Below are positions 44,502 through 54,422 of a stretch of DNA of 64,000 nt, one piece after another; positions within the stretch are counted from its first letter, which is position 1, and every line of letters begins with the position of its first letter. The stretch is from Xylogone sp. PMI_703 (taxonomy: Eukaryota; Ascomycota; Leotiomycetes). The position numbers were made by a program, and so were the translations under genes. The stretch spans positions 186,001 to 250,000 of the forward strand of contig JAJTUQ010000013.1 in the NCBI GenBank assembly GCA_021399445.1, read 5' to 3'. The notes beneath the pieces were generated by a model. The model was given only the letters and a program-made list of their open reading frames with translations. It was not told the origin of the DNA and did not search any database.

Positions 44502-44817
44502 TAAGTTATTTTGCTTGGCAAGGTCCCTGGAGCAATATGGGAAAGCTACTCTTCTCAGGAACGTGGTGTAGGTAATCACAATATCCAAGGAGAGGGTTAG
44601 AGGTATGGTAAAGCTAATTTTGGAAATCGAGCCAGCATTTCAGTGCCTTAATTGGCAAGCGATTGCGAGCGTTGGGGATGGAAAGTGAATGTCGCTCATT
44701 TAGTTAAGAAGTTCTGTTTCACTCGATAGCACAATTCAACATTGTCTTCGACTGATAGGTTGTGAAGTTTTTGTGTCATCCATGCAGCCTTATTCCTTTG
44801 TCTTCGTTTAAGCTATC

Positions 44818-45327
44818 TTAAATTCTCCTGTGATTCGTAAATCCATTGCCCTGAAACGAACGAAGTGAGAGGAGGGGAAAACTTCCTGCACGTTGACAAA
44901 ACAAGTCTTTGCATCTAGCTCGTTTATAGTTGTATCGACATATATATTTGGTTGTTAACTCTGAGTGGCGTTTCACAAAGTCCCCAAACCAGTTTTTGCC
45001 TACAGGCTGAGGAGGGGTAAGCTCTCCACGTTCAGCAATCAATATATTAGCCATGGATTGTACGCCTGAAGGTCTAGGGGGTAATCCACGCTTGCCCGTA
45101 GAGAGCATCTACTGTACAAGTGATTCTTCCTCTAATTGGCTTAATCTGAAGTGTTTGGTGCGAGTACTATAGGACTGAGGGGTGCCTTTAAGTCGATCAT
45201 GGAGAGTTAAACGAGGAACATCAAAAACACGTGCAGCAATCCGAATAGACGTGATCTGTCGATTTTTAATCGCGTTTATAGCAAGAAGAATCCTTCCTCC
45301 TTGCTGTGGAAGTGGCTTTTTAGGCAT
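44818..45327 (-). pseudogene. Tc1/pogo transposase N-terminus (HTH + CENPB-type)
   Basis: The minus frame from ATG 45327 reads GGRILLAINAIKNRQITSIR and DVPRLTLHDRLKG, the first helix-turn-helix of fungal pogo/Fot transposases. After SQLEEESLVQ a TAG (45111..45109; Trp expected in 'LVQW') interrupts. The same frame goes on as GLPPRPSGVQSMANILIAER and GKNWFGDFVKRHSELTTKY, the CENPB-type HTH ('G..W...F..RHPEL...'). It then drifts out of the family pattern after NYKRARCKD, so the catalytic domain is absent. Confidence 0.8.
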
Positions 45328-45429
45328 TTGAACGTGTTTTGGCTGAATAATAATTAAGTGAAATTGGTGGTGTTGATAGAATTGATGGTTTGGTGGGGAA
45401 GTGGCCCGACCGAGTTGGAATTTATTACG

Positions 45430-45625
45430 TTAATTAATACGTGCAATTACAGCTTTGCGCTCTCTCTCTTCAGCTTTCCATACTTTCAAGTCTTCCAAAT
45501 ACATTTTTCGGAGCATTGATTCTCGTTTTTTTCTGGAGAGTTTTTGCTTGTTTCTCTAAAGCTTCTTTCTTCCCTTTGCTTAACTCCAATTAACTCTCGC
45601 AAATCAAAAGGATCTCATTATTTTT
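45430..45625 (-). pseudogene. pogo transposase C-terminal tail fragment
   Basis: On the minus strand the sequence contains TTTGCGAGAGTTAATTGGAG and TTAGAGAAACAAGC, and then codes a Lys/Glu-rich tail. It is homologous at DNA level to 1985..2170 (same AGAGTT.ATTGGAGTTAAG and GTATGGAAAG blocks). It lies upstream, on the same strand, of the N-terminal fragment 45327..44818, the reverse of the order in one element. The two must come from different copies or from a rearrangement. Confidence 0.65.
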
Positions 45626-45640
45626 AGATCGCATTACTCT

Positions 45641-45963
45641 CTTCTTAGCATATAACTTTAAAGTCTAACCTTTAAGCCGGCTTACTTTATTAAATACTAT
45701 AGAAAACCAGTATATTGCTATGTATGATATGGATCTAGAATTATATCTATATCAAGAAATAATAGATGTAGCGTGGTTGAGGTAAGGTGATGTTGAAATC
45801 GCGAAAAAATAAGCAATCAAGGAAAGTAACAAAGTGCAGAACCTCCCTCTCTCCAACTCTTGAGACTTTTCAACCTGAACATGCTTCCCCAAGATATTCT
45901 ACGAGCACCCTGACAGAGGTCTAGTAGCGACACCTTGTATCAATAATGCCCGTTATATCTCTC
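45641..45963. other. AT-rich 3' flank of the secreted-protein gene
   Basis: No gene recognised between the pogo fragment and the stop codon of the small secreted protein. Confidence 0.35.
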
Positions 45964-46486
45964 TTAGCATGGGAAGTTACACTGCTCAACCGTGACAGAA
46001 GTAGTGCCACTGTCGTCTTGCCTGCCAGAACAGCCACCCTGATTAAACGTCTGTCCCTGATATGTGAATGAGATCCCACTGATATCATCCACATCAATAA
46101 AATCAGCATGGAAGTTGAGAGTTGTGCCGAACACCAGCTGGTAATCCCCATTGAAAGATCCAGAAGAGGGATCCGATGCAACAATATTGTTACAGTCCCC
46201 ATTCACTACAGCCACCGTAGAACCGCCGTTAAGCCCAAAGACAGTTCCTGTACCACCAGCTAAGGCCAGAACAGCACACATGTTCGCTCCGGGATTCTGA
46301 CAGTGGGCAGTGTCCCCGCGCTTGGCAATTTCTGCCTGAGTCTTGAAATATCTCGAGTTAGATATGGGATATGCATATTGTGATACAAGCGTCTCTAAGA
46401 CTCACCACGGTGTTTGAAGAAGTTGTAGCTCCCATTGCTGATACAGCGAAGAGGCCAATGCTAAGCGCAATCTGTGCAAATTTCAT
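45964..46486 (-). CDS. small secreted Cys-rich protein, 152 aa, effector-like
   Basis: Exon 1 is 46486..46406, intron 46405..46342 (64 bp, GTGAGT...TTCAAG), exon 2 46341..45964; splicing keeps phase. The start is the ATG before MKFAQIALSIGLFAVSAMGA, a clear signal peptide. EIAKR then GDTAHCQNPG suggests Kex2 cleavage after KR at about residue 33. The mature part is ~118 aa, Gly/Asn/Ser/Thr-rich, with six cysteines (HC, MC, GDC, GGC, EQC and the final C) and a beta-strand-like pattern (STVAVVNG, YQLVFGTTLNF, SGISFTYQG). This fits a secreted disulphide-stabilised protein such as a fungal effector or antimicrobial protein. I do not recognise the family. Confidence 0.8.
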
Positions 46487-46555
46487 CTTGTCGCTAAGGG
46501 AGCGAGAAGCAGGATAATATAGAGGTATTCTGACAGAATGAGCAAATTGTGACAA

Positions 46556-46870
46556 AGAAAACTTGAAAATGCCAGATAAGAAACAAAAACTTGCTAGGGC
46601 TGGCAGAGATGTTTTTTATTTGAAGATTTGAGACTGATCTTCTTTTATTTATGCTTTTTTCTACTTCTTCAGTATTGCCAGTGATTTCTCATCCTGATAA
46701 TGATCGTCTAGCTATCTACTCATTCGGCATGATGTGTAATGTGCCGACAGATCGGCGTGAGTTAGGAGGGGGTGTTTCGTGTTGCGATTATAAGAGTCGC
46801 AGAATTGAAATCAAAGTCTCAAGATAGTGATTAACTGCAATGCTATTCCATTATCTTATTATCTCCGCCG
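46556..46870. other. upstream region of the secreted-protein gene
   Basis: No gene. Probably contains the promoter of the minus-strand gene ending at 46486, but I can point to no specific motif. Confidence 0.3.
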
Positions 46871-47087
46871 TTTACAGTACATTCAATATACTATGTATGA
46901 AAGTACTGTAAAGTCTCAAAGCATACTTTCGTACAGGGCGCAATACTTTTGTACAGCTTTGAACTAGCTAGGGTATTTACGATATATGGTATGTCTAGCG
47001 AATATAATGCAACTCTGCACAGATGATATTTCACCGGATACAGTAAATACCCCAGTCAGTTCAAAGCTGTGTGCCTTGAGACTTTAC
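46871..47087. repeat. foldback (hairpin-forming) element
   Basis: Left arm 46908..46980 and right arm 47043..47087 are inverted repeats. Both read GTAAAGTCTCAA...ACAGCTTTGAACT...GGGTATTTAC from their outer ends; the left arm carries a ~28-bp extra segment. The loop is ~62 bp. A second short hairpin sits at the left side (TTTACAGTAC 46871..46880 with GTACTGTAAA 46903..46912). This looks like a small MITE/foldback remnant. I see no clear target duplication. Confidence 0.7.
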
Positions 47088-47820
47088 GGTGTTTCAAAGT
47101 AGTGTCCGGCACCCGCTCAGTACTAAGATCAATTGGGCAGATTATATAAAAGGAAGCAAGTAACGGCGGCCTGACCAGGGCTCGGACTTAATTAAATTCA
47201 TAATTTCGATTTTAAGATGTGATTGATTAATGCACAATCTTACAGAGTTTCAGGTCCCTGTTATAAGGTGAGAACTAATCATTCAAATTTCTTGTTACCC
47301 TGGAATCAAGAATCCGATTCTCTTAAATCAGAAGGTATTTGCGATTATATTGTGCTCGCGTCCGTTGACTAATGTACATGACTTGTTTGGCAGTTCTTTG
47401 ACCCGTCCATTTGGCATAATTCGCTTATCCGTGCGCCAAAGCAGTACACACTGCATACCGCCATGCCTTCCAAGTTAGACACGGCCCGTATTGACCGTAG
47501 ATGGGGGATTCATTCTCAAGGTCGACACCCGAAATGTAGGGAATCTCTTCGGCATGTGGACTAGTGAGTACGAAGATCCGGACGGATGCGCCACGGTAGA
47601 CTAAGCAAGAGATTCGTCAGTACTCTCAGGATACTCAGGATCATTAAAGAAGGCCCGAAGGCTAGAAATCCTCAGCCGGAAATTATGGAATAGAGAAACT
47701 TTTTGCTGCGAACCAACCTCAGAAGCAAATGCTATTACTCTAGAAATCTCCACCTCTCGATCAACAGAGACACAAAATATTCCTAAACTCTCATGTAGCA
47801 TCGAATCAGTAGCCGACTAG
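47088..47820. other. no recognised gene; possible missing 5' exons of DUF3295 gene
   Basis: No convincing coding exon. If the downstream DUF3295 gene is complete, its first exons should lie here. An acceptor-like GACTAG precedes the open frame at 47821. Confidence 0.3.
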
Positions 47821-47901
47821 GAGCTTGACGCCGATAAGGCTTTTAGTCCAACCTCAGTAGCAGTTGATGTCTGGCGACCTGAACTACGAAGACAGGACCG
47901 C

Positions 47902-49254
47902 ATGCATCAGGGCCACGGCCGAAGTTGTGGCCGCGAGGGTCATATTACTCCCGATGATCTCGAAAAGATGGCCACGGCCATCAAGGAAAAGAAGGACCTC
48001 GAACTCCTTTCCCTTAACAACCGCTTTTATCTATTGTCACTTAGCAACAAGGTCTTCAAGCCCAACGAAACCAGCCCACCATCGAGAGTAACGACTGAGA
48101 GCGAAACGCGCGGTTCGCAATCATCACAAAGTTTAACCGACTCGGCTTCGGCCGAATCTCAATTGTTGACACGAAGCACCACCGGCGTCGTCCGTGGCTT
48201 CTCTCCATCCCTAGCGTCCTCTGCCTACCGATCAATCCCTCTCCTTACTGCGCGATCATACATCCCATCTGATGATTCTGCTGCAAAAGCATCTACAGTC
48301 AAGAAGCAATCTGCCTTTGCCTTGGGTGGTTCCTCTAGCGAAGACTCTTACAGTGAACCCAACTCAATGGAGAGCAACGTATCATCTGCACAACCAAAGA
48401 AGAAGACCATGTTCAGCTTTGCCGATGCTTCATCCAATGAAGAGGAGAGCTTATTGCCAAAGAGAGTACAACTTCAGGGTCAGTTGAGCGAGGGACTCAA
48501 GAAGCCAACCAAGCCTACCAGGGCCTCATTCAGGGATGAGGTAGCAATCCGAACCATTCGAGAACAAGCATCTGGCGAGGGCCCATTTGACACCAATGAG
48601 GAGGAGGTTGAAGACAGCGCCATTGATAACGACTATTCTTCAGATTGGGAAGATTCATCAATTGAGGAGAGTAGCAGGTCTAGGATTGACGAGAAGACAC
48701 TTTTCCAACGAGTAGATCCCCAGGTTCACCTGCCATCTCGACGATCTCTCCTTACAACAATGCTTCGACATCACGATCGCAAGAATACACTCACAGTCGC
48801 TGCTAGAGCATCACAATCTACACATGCACCTTGTCGATCTCGCAGCCCCTCACCAAATGGCTCATCGGCCTCCAGGTCGCCAGACTCCGAACATGACAGT
48901 GGGCTGATGATGAAGAAGGGTCTTAAGTCTCTCGCAGAGAATGGACGCGCTCAACCAATGGCCATTAATACACGCAGCACATCATGTGATCTTACCCTCT
49001 CTCCTCGGACTACTCGTCGTAACATGCTTGCAACCGAGCTGACCGTCAATCTTTGCCAACAACTCCTCTGGGAGCGAAAACAAAAGTCGCAGACTGCCAA
49101 CACAGGCCTCAGGCGATCACACACATCGCACAATGTCGCAAACCTTAAGCAATGCCCAGATAAAGTACACATGAGTGGCGACAAGGAATTAGATAACAGC
49201 TGGAACAAATACTTCAACGCTGGCTTGGGCGAATACCACTCTGAAGGATGGTAA
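47902..49254 (+). CDS. DUF3295-domain fungal protein, probably 5'-incomplete
   Basis: A 450-aa frame from ATG 47902; it is open back to 47821. HITPDDLEKMATAIKEKKDLE near the start, then MFSFADASSNEEESL, SFRDEVAIRTIRE and an acidic VEDSAIDNDYSSDWEDSSIE segment, match the DUF3295 architecture. The C-terminus is highly typical: TTRRNMLATELTVNLCQQLL, WERKQKSQTAN, RRSHTSHNVANLKQ and a final WNKYFNAGLGEYHSEGW. Such proteins usually begin with a DUF1752/GATA-regulator-like domain linked to nitrogen-response regulators; it is not seen here, so upstream exons are missing or lost. No stop or frameshift appears in the visible part. Expected to be nuclear. Confidence 0.8.
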   Translation: MHQGHGRSCGREGHITPDDLEKMATAIKEKKDLELLSLNNRFYLLSLSNKVFKPNETSPPSRVTTESETRGSQSSQSLTDSASAESQLLTRSTTGVVRGFSPSLASSAYRSIPLLTARSYIPSDDSAAKASTVKKQSAFALGGSSSEDSYSEPNSMESNVSSAQPKKKTMFSFADASSNEEESLLPKRVQLQGQLSEGLKKPTKPTRASFRDEVAIRTIREQASGEGPFDTNEEEVEDSAIDNDYSSDWEDSSIEESSRSRIDEKTLFQRVDPQVHLPSRRSLLTTMLRHHDRKNTLTVAARASQSTHAPCRSRSPSPNGSSASRSPDSEHDSGLMMKKGLKSLAENGRAQPMAINTRSTSCDLTLSPRTTRRNMLATELTVNLCQQLLWERKQKSQTANTGLRRSHTSHNVANLKQCPDKVHMSGDKELDNSWNKYFNAGLGEYHSEGW

Positions 49255-49600
49255 ATTTCAATGGCAGTGGCCATAACCTAGGTTGCGCGCGCTAAAGGCA
49301 CACTGGCTAAATGCGTCTCACTGAACCAGGTCACACAACAAGAACATGAGAAGTTTGGGTAGTAGTTCCCTCTGAACATTGCTCACACCTACGAGATCCA
49401 CGATTACCAAGTCCGCTCGGCTAACTTTCGATGAGATATGGATGCACAGGGACTGTAACATTAGTGATGTTACAATTGAGGCCGCTGATCTTGTGCTCCT
49501 TGACAGGTTCGATTCAATAGTAACTTTGAAAAGTCTATTTTATTGAACAGTGGAAGAGAAACACGACTTAGGTTAACAATGCAGTGAAGACTATCGGGAA
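49255..49600. other. intergenic
   Basis: 3' flank of the DUF3295 gene; no recognised feature. Confidence 0.35.
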
Positions 49601-50250
49601 GATCTGACTATAGAGTACAACAACTACCAGCTCCCAGATATGCAGCAGGAGAAAAAGTAAGATCTTGATGGGTTTGATCAGTGGAGGCGTAAGGTCTACA
49701 GCACAGCAAGTTATATTAAGGACGAATTTGATCGCTTCATTAACGTAAGTAATATACAACTCTTTAGTCTCCTGATCTGAGGGTATTTCACAGGGGTCAC
49801 AACTCGGGATTAGCCAGCAAGCTGCGCTACAGTGGTGGCTTGAACCAGCACAGCAAGCATTCTTTTTCTTTCTCATATGACCATTAATATCTTCTCTATC
49901 CTATTTATATCTATTAAGAAGGAACGTATTTTTTCAGATAGAAAACGTCAAGTTATATAAGATAGAACTAAGCCCCCGCTAAAATGGTAAAGATCTGTGA
50001 GCGTATGAAGAGTTAGATAAGCATTCCAAAGGGGAAGACCAGGCAATTACTTGCGGGCGTGTTTAGGAATGCGGAGGATGTTGATGCGGCTGTGAGAATT
50101 CTTCAAGAAGATATAGAGAGGGAAAGGGAGGTAGACAGCGACAGTGAGAGCAACTCAGTGGGGGAATATTATAGCTTAGGATACTATCAATGCTGTGGGA
50201 TAGTGGCAGGAACTAGGTATAACCGTATAAATGGTAAAACAGGGGTTTAG
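49601..50250 (+). pseudogene. hAT transposase C-terminus, RIP-like decay (hAT-F)
   Basis: Around 49700 the frame reads ASYIKDEFDRFIN. A GTAAGT...TTCACAG intron-like gap follows, then SQQAALQWWLEPAQQ (hAT dimerisation start). Next come MTINIFSILFISIKKERIFS and DRKRQVI, then stop, DRTKPPLKW: the usual MAI.ILSIP..SAE.ERVFSGARRTISWDR.. with Gly, Trp, Arg and Met codons changed by G-to-A. The tail 50059..50250 (NAEDVDAAVRILQEDIERE, acidic) is still open. This is the oldest-looking hAT remnant here. Confidence 0.65.
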
Positions 50251-50668
50251 CAGGGATGAAATCTATCCAACTTATCCGATCAATAAAAAGTACTGAAACA
50301 ATGAAACTGAGACCCATCCCAGTTTCGGTTTCAGAGAGTGGCTATCCAACACTGCTTTTACGCATGGCATACGGCCGTAATTCGACGCTCAAAGCCACAA
50401 GCTCAGTCCTGCAGCACCAAAACCGGTTTCCTGATTAATTTCGTGTTTGAGCAGTACAAGCTTCTATGTAGGGGCGCAATGACTACAACATATTCAAAGG
50501 TGGAGTCTAATATTCAGTATCATTGTCACATGGTAGCAAAGTGTCTCCGCCAACTAAGCTATAGTGTTTGTGAAGATTGTACCTATTTAGAAGCGGAAGA
50601 ATCACTCTGCGCAGTAAATTTGGATTTCTCTATTCATATCTTTTCGTAGTTAAGTCTGATATGCTATT
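50251..50668. other. no recognised gene
   Basis: Contains ACTGAGACCCATCCCAGTTT / CGGTTTCAG near 50300, an imperfect palindrome that could be the old end of the hAT-F remnant. Otherwise nothing. Confidence 0.3.
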
Positions 50669-51640
50669 CTATGATACTAAGTTCTCCTTAATTCCAAAAG
50701 TTCTCCTTATCCACTTCTGTCTAGCAGCGGTAGCAGACAACGATACCGGCGCGTTGGGCACCAACATATCAAAGCCATGATATGCACCTGGCCATATATG
50801 AAGCTCGGCAGAGACGCCACTCTTCCACAATACCGACGCGTATGAAATGGCCTCGTCTCGGAAGACTTCTGATTCTCCAGCATCGATAAATGCGGGTGGT
50901 ACACCCGCTAAATCAGTGGCCCTTGCTGGAGAAACAAGTTCGCTGACGTTGGGCCCGTTCCTCTCGTTACCTAACACACAGTCCCATGCCATGCTGTTAA
51001 TCTTCCCATTCCACGGCCCATGATCGTAATATTGTTTTGATGAGACAGAACTAACACGGTCATCCATCATAGGCGTGGAGAGTAACTGGGCGCAGAGCTT
51101 TGGATATTGAAGGTCTCGTGCTTTAATTGCACAACCGGCAGCAATGGGGCCACCTCCAGAAGTCCCCTGAATCATCAATTTGGAAAGGTCGATGCCCAAT
51201 TCATTGGCATGATCTGCAGTCCAGACTAGCCCAGCATAGGAGTCATTTAAGGCGGCTGGCGCACGGTGTTCCGGGGCCAAGCGATATTCCACGGTGACAT
51301 GCACCATATCAATTCCCTTGAACCAGGCGAGAATTGTCTGCATGGCAGCAAATCGATCACCGGCGATCTGACCGCCGCCGTGGACATGGTAGCAGGCAGG
51401 TAGATTGCGGCCGAATGAATTTTTGAGTTTGAAAACAGAGAGAATAATAGTACCGCCGGGATTGTCTACTGGACCGGGAATTGTATGGTCGGTGTATTCA
51501 TATTCAGGGTAGCTTTGGAGGAGATTTTCTGCAGTGAAATGATACGTTAGGTTACGAATCGATTCTACTGTCTTAAAGCCTTCCACTGGGTAAGTCTTCA
51601 GCCCCTCCAGCAGGGCAGGGTCATAAGGAAGAGGATTCAT
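50669..51640 (-). CDS. alpha/beta hydrolase, HSL-type esterase, 323 aa
   Basis: Single-exon gene from ATG 51640. The oxyanion motif HVHGGGQIAG is at residues 85-94, VEYRLAPEHRAPAAL at 118-131, and the nucleophile elbow GTSGGG has S161. The acid is likely E258 (AGESEVFRDE) and the base H288 (AYHGFD). These are the hormone-sensitive-lipase-family (alpha/beta hydrolase 3) signatures; the elbow is GTSGG rather than the commoner GDSAGG. No signal peptide, so it is presumably cytosolic. Such enzymes cleave small esters, and fungal ones often detoxify or tailor secondary metabolites. It lies 1.75 kb from the UstYa-like gene and is transcribed away from it, so a functional link is only possible. Confidence 0.92.
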   Translation of the reverse strand: MNPLPYDPALLEGLKTYPVEGFKTVESIRNLTYHFTAENLLQSYPEYEYTDHTIPGPVDNPGGTIILSVFKLKNSFGRNLPACYHVHGGGQIAGDRFAAMQTILAWFKGIDMVHVTVEYRLAPEHRAPAALNDSYAGLVWTADHANELGIDLSKLMIQGTSGGGPIAAGCAIKARDLQYPKLCAQLLSTPMMDDRVSSVSSKQYYDHGPWNGKINSMAWDCVLGNERNGPNVSELVSPARATDLAGVPPAFIDAGESEVFRDEAISYASVLWKSGVSAELHIWPGAYHGFDMLVPNAPVSLSATAARQKWIRRTFGIKENLVS

Positions 51641-53387
51641 GATTCTCGGCGGGGTGTGTTAGCTAATACCGCTGGACACAAGATATAGTTTAGAATGTAA
51701 GAACTTTGAACAGCCTAGGGTCAGTGCATTGGATATTGGAGAGTGTTATGGACAATTTCAATGCCTTTTATAACCCCCGGTTCCGACTCTACTGCGGAGG
51801 TTTCGGAGAACAATATATCCCGAGCATGATAAAAAGCATCCGAGCAACGGAGCGCCACTAGCAAACATGTGACACACTCATCCTCAGTATTTTATATCTG
51901 TTTTTTAGTGTGAACATAACATATGTAACCTTTGTAGAGGGGTAATTTTGGTGTCTGATAGAGGGAAGGTATGGTTGCAACATGGTGGCGCCAACTCTAA
52001 AAGTCACAAAACTTCTATTTGCCTCTTCCCCACCCCGTCAAAGCAATAATCGCTGAGGAGCAGCTTGGTAGTACAGTAGGAATATTTCATTATGATCCCG
52101 AAAACCCTCCATTCGTAGTCTGTGCTCACTGCTGAATGCCATAAAGCAGCATGCTTTTCACCAATAGGATTGCACAGAGCACGGACTGTGGAGTATGATT
52201 GACCGATAAGTGATTGATCACCGATCGGGGGGGCCGGATTGGCTCGTGCGTCTGGTCGCCGCTCCTCCACAGCGGAATGCAGCCCCATGCAGCCGCCCTG
52301 TTCCGCGTTGCAGTTAAACCGGGCGGGACCGCCACAGCAAGGTGAGCCTGGCGCATAGGCGGTAAAAATCCTTGCTTCTCCAGCCATATTCGCAATTAAC
52401 TTCCTTAATAAATGCTGCTTGCTAAGATTTTAATATATATGCAGTCAGAATCATGGTAAAGTGGCATAAAACTTATGATATCACAATATTTTATATAATC
52501 TACATCTAACAACTAAAGTTGTTTTTAGCAAGTAACAGCGAGCATGCTCTATTGAGTAAGAGATATTTTTGCTTTAGTTAGAGGTCGGCATGGGCAAGAG
52601 ATACTTCGGAAAGAAGCCTGAGAATACTGTTTTCGGCATGTGAAATAACGTACCCGGTACTGTAGAACAATTGCGGCTGCGCATGCGTGCCATAAATAAC
52701 AATAACCTCATTAGTAATAGCCGGGAGGACCCTGGCATGCGAGGCCATTCAATTCGTTACCCCTTAGTGCAATTCCCGCTACAATTGTACGTTACGTACT
52801 GTAGATAAGGAAATTCAGCTAATTTTTTCGGAATTACCATAAGGACCATTATTCCGATACGTACTCGCTATGTCCCGGCATGGCCCGTGCATTACTATTG
52901 CACCTCCTCGTGGGAGAAGGGGGTGTCGGAACATAGGTCCAATTGTGGCAAATCCAAAAAAATTACAGTATTGTGCAACTACGGTACAGTTTTATAGCCC
53001 AGTAAGCACACAACTCCTGCAAACGAACAGCAGGCGATGAGCTATAATCGACGGTCTAGGCGGCTTTATTCCCTGCACGATCCGCCGGGCACATTCGACT
53101 TGTCTCCATCACTTTACAGCTCAGTCGTGCGAGTTCTGAGTAACTCATGTTACTGCAAGAACATCGCCGACAAGGTTTGTTGACAGGGCTTTGCGAAACA
53201 GCAACGACGATCGGCGATGTAGATTTGTCAAGGGTGACTCTCGGAGTCTGGCGTAAAGCTATCCGCGTCGCATCCTTTATCATTTGCAACTGCTTGGGTA
53301 GCAATAACATTATCCATCAGCGCTCCCATGAAGACGACTTGGGGTGGAACAGGTAGACACAAACTTGCTAGAAATCTCATTTTCGTC
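51641..53387. other. intergenic, divergent promoter region
   Basis: The region between the divergently transcribed hydrolase and UstYa-like genes. A 127-aa minus ORF (52387..52004, MAGEARIFTAYAPGSPCCGG...) has eight cysteines but no recognisable domain and unusual composition; I do not support it as a gene. The rest is AT-rich. Confidence 0.3.
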
Positions 53388-54422
53388 ATGTTCAACTTGA
53401 CCAATCCTCGAGAGGTAGGTCAGGAAGAAGCTGAAGGTCTTCTCAGCGAAGTTAAAGAACCGACTTCACTGGCGAAGAAGGAGGGAAATCATCGGTGGAC
53501 CCTTAAATGTCTTTCGGGTATCTCCATATCACTGAACCTTCTTTTCCTAAGCTTTGGTCTCTTACGACCCCAGTATGAACGAAATGGCTGGCCATCCTAC
53601 GAAAGTGGGTTTACTTTGGACTTGGGTATGTTATTGACAACATATGTCAAAACTTGTGTCGACCTTACAGCCTGCCTTTTAGGGCCCGTTAAAAGTGAGA
53701 TTGAACTGATTGAGAAACCCTTTTCCGGGGGTATTCGGTTGGACAGCAACGGTAGCTTCTCGACAGATAGCGGAGGGCAGGAATATGTCGGGACACCTTC
53801 TCCAACAATAGACAGAGCATGGGCTCTGCTCTTAAGTGGTGGGTTCAGACAGTGAAGAATTAGCGTTAACTTTGCTTACTCTGTTATACAGGGCTGAATT
53901 TTGACCTCAGCCAAGAAGCAGCGAACTTAGCGGGCAAGACCTTCCAATGGCAGGATTCAGGCTTCTATTTCAGCGGCCTAGAAGTGTATCATTCGCTTCA
54001 CTGCTTGGTCTGTTCATGTCTCTTTGTTCATAAACCTCCTAAGGATGTTGTAGCTAAATACTTGCTACAGAACCGTCTGCGCCAGGCACTTTACCCCGAG
54101 TATTATTCACATGTTTTCAACAGTCTTACAGCCCCAGCTCGCGAGGATCACATAGGTTGGTTAATGTACTATCTCAGCACTATTTCGTAGGAGTTAACCA
54201 TGCGTAGGTCATTGCATCAACCATATCCGACAGGCACTTCAGTGTCACTCTGATCTCACACCGATGGAATGGAGACTCGATGGCAACAAGATTATACTAA
54301 AGACTGACACTCTCCACACCTGTAGGAACTTCGATAAGATTCATTCCTGGGCGAGTGCACGGCGCACAAAATACGAGAGTGTCGAGAGTTTAAAGAACGG
54401 CAGTCTCGTTATTGTAGATTAA
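53388..54422 (+). CDS. UstYa-like (DUF3328) oxidase-family protein, 288 aa, four exons
   Basis: Exons: 53388..53838, 53892..54007, 54071..54155, 54208..54422; introns of 53, 63 and 52 bp keep phase. I chose the ATG at 53388 (MFNLTNPREV) because it places a membrane segment at residues 38-60, as in the family. YVGTPSPTIDRAW lies near the end of exon 1. Two HxxHC motifs, the family hallmark, are both created intact by splicing: H184-SL-H187-C188 (VYHSLHC) and H216-IG-H219-C220 (DHIGHCINHIRQALQC). SDLTPMEWRLDG follows. UstYa-type proteins are membrane-bound oxidases that cyclise or modify fungal peptides (ustiloxin, cyclochlorotine, other RiPPs). No precursor peptide or second UstY gene is seen beside it. 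Confidence 0.9.

Noticed and set aside
44153..44588. Repeat-coding ORFs on the minus strand over the minisatellite
   Set aside because: Unit lengths of 73, 73, 72 and 84 bp do not keep one frame, so the peptide repetition is a by-product of the DNA repeat.
52004..52387. 127-aa Cys-containing minus ORF as a secreted protein
   Set aside because: No signal peptide, odd composition and no recognisable spacing or family.
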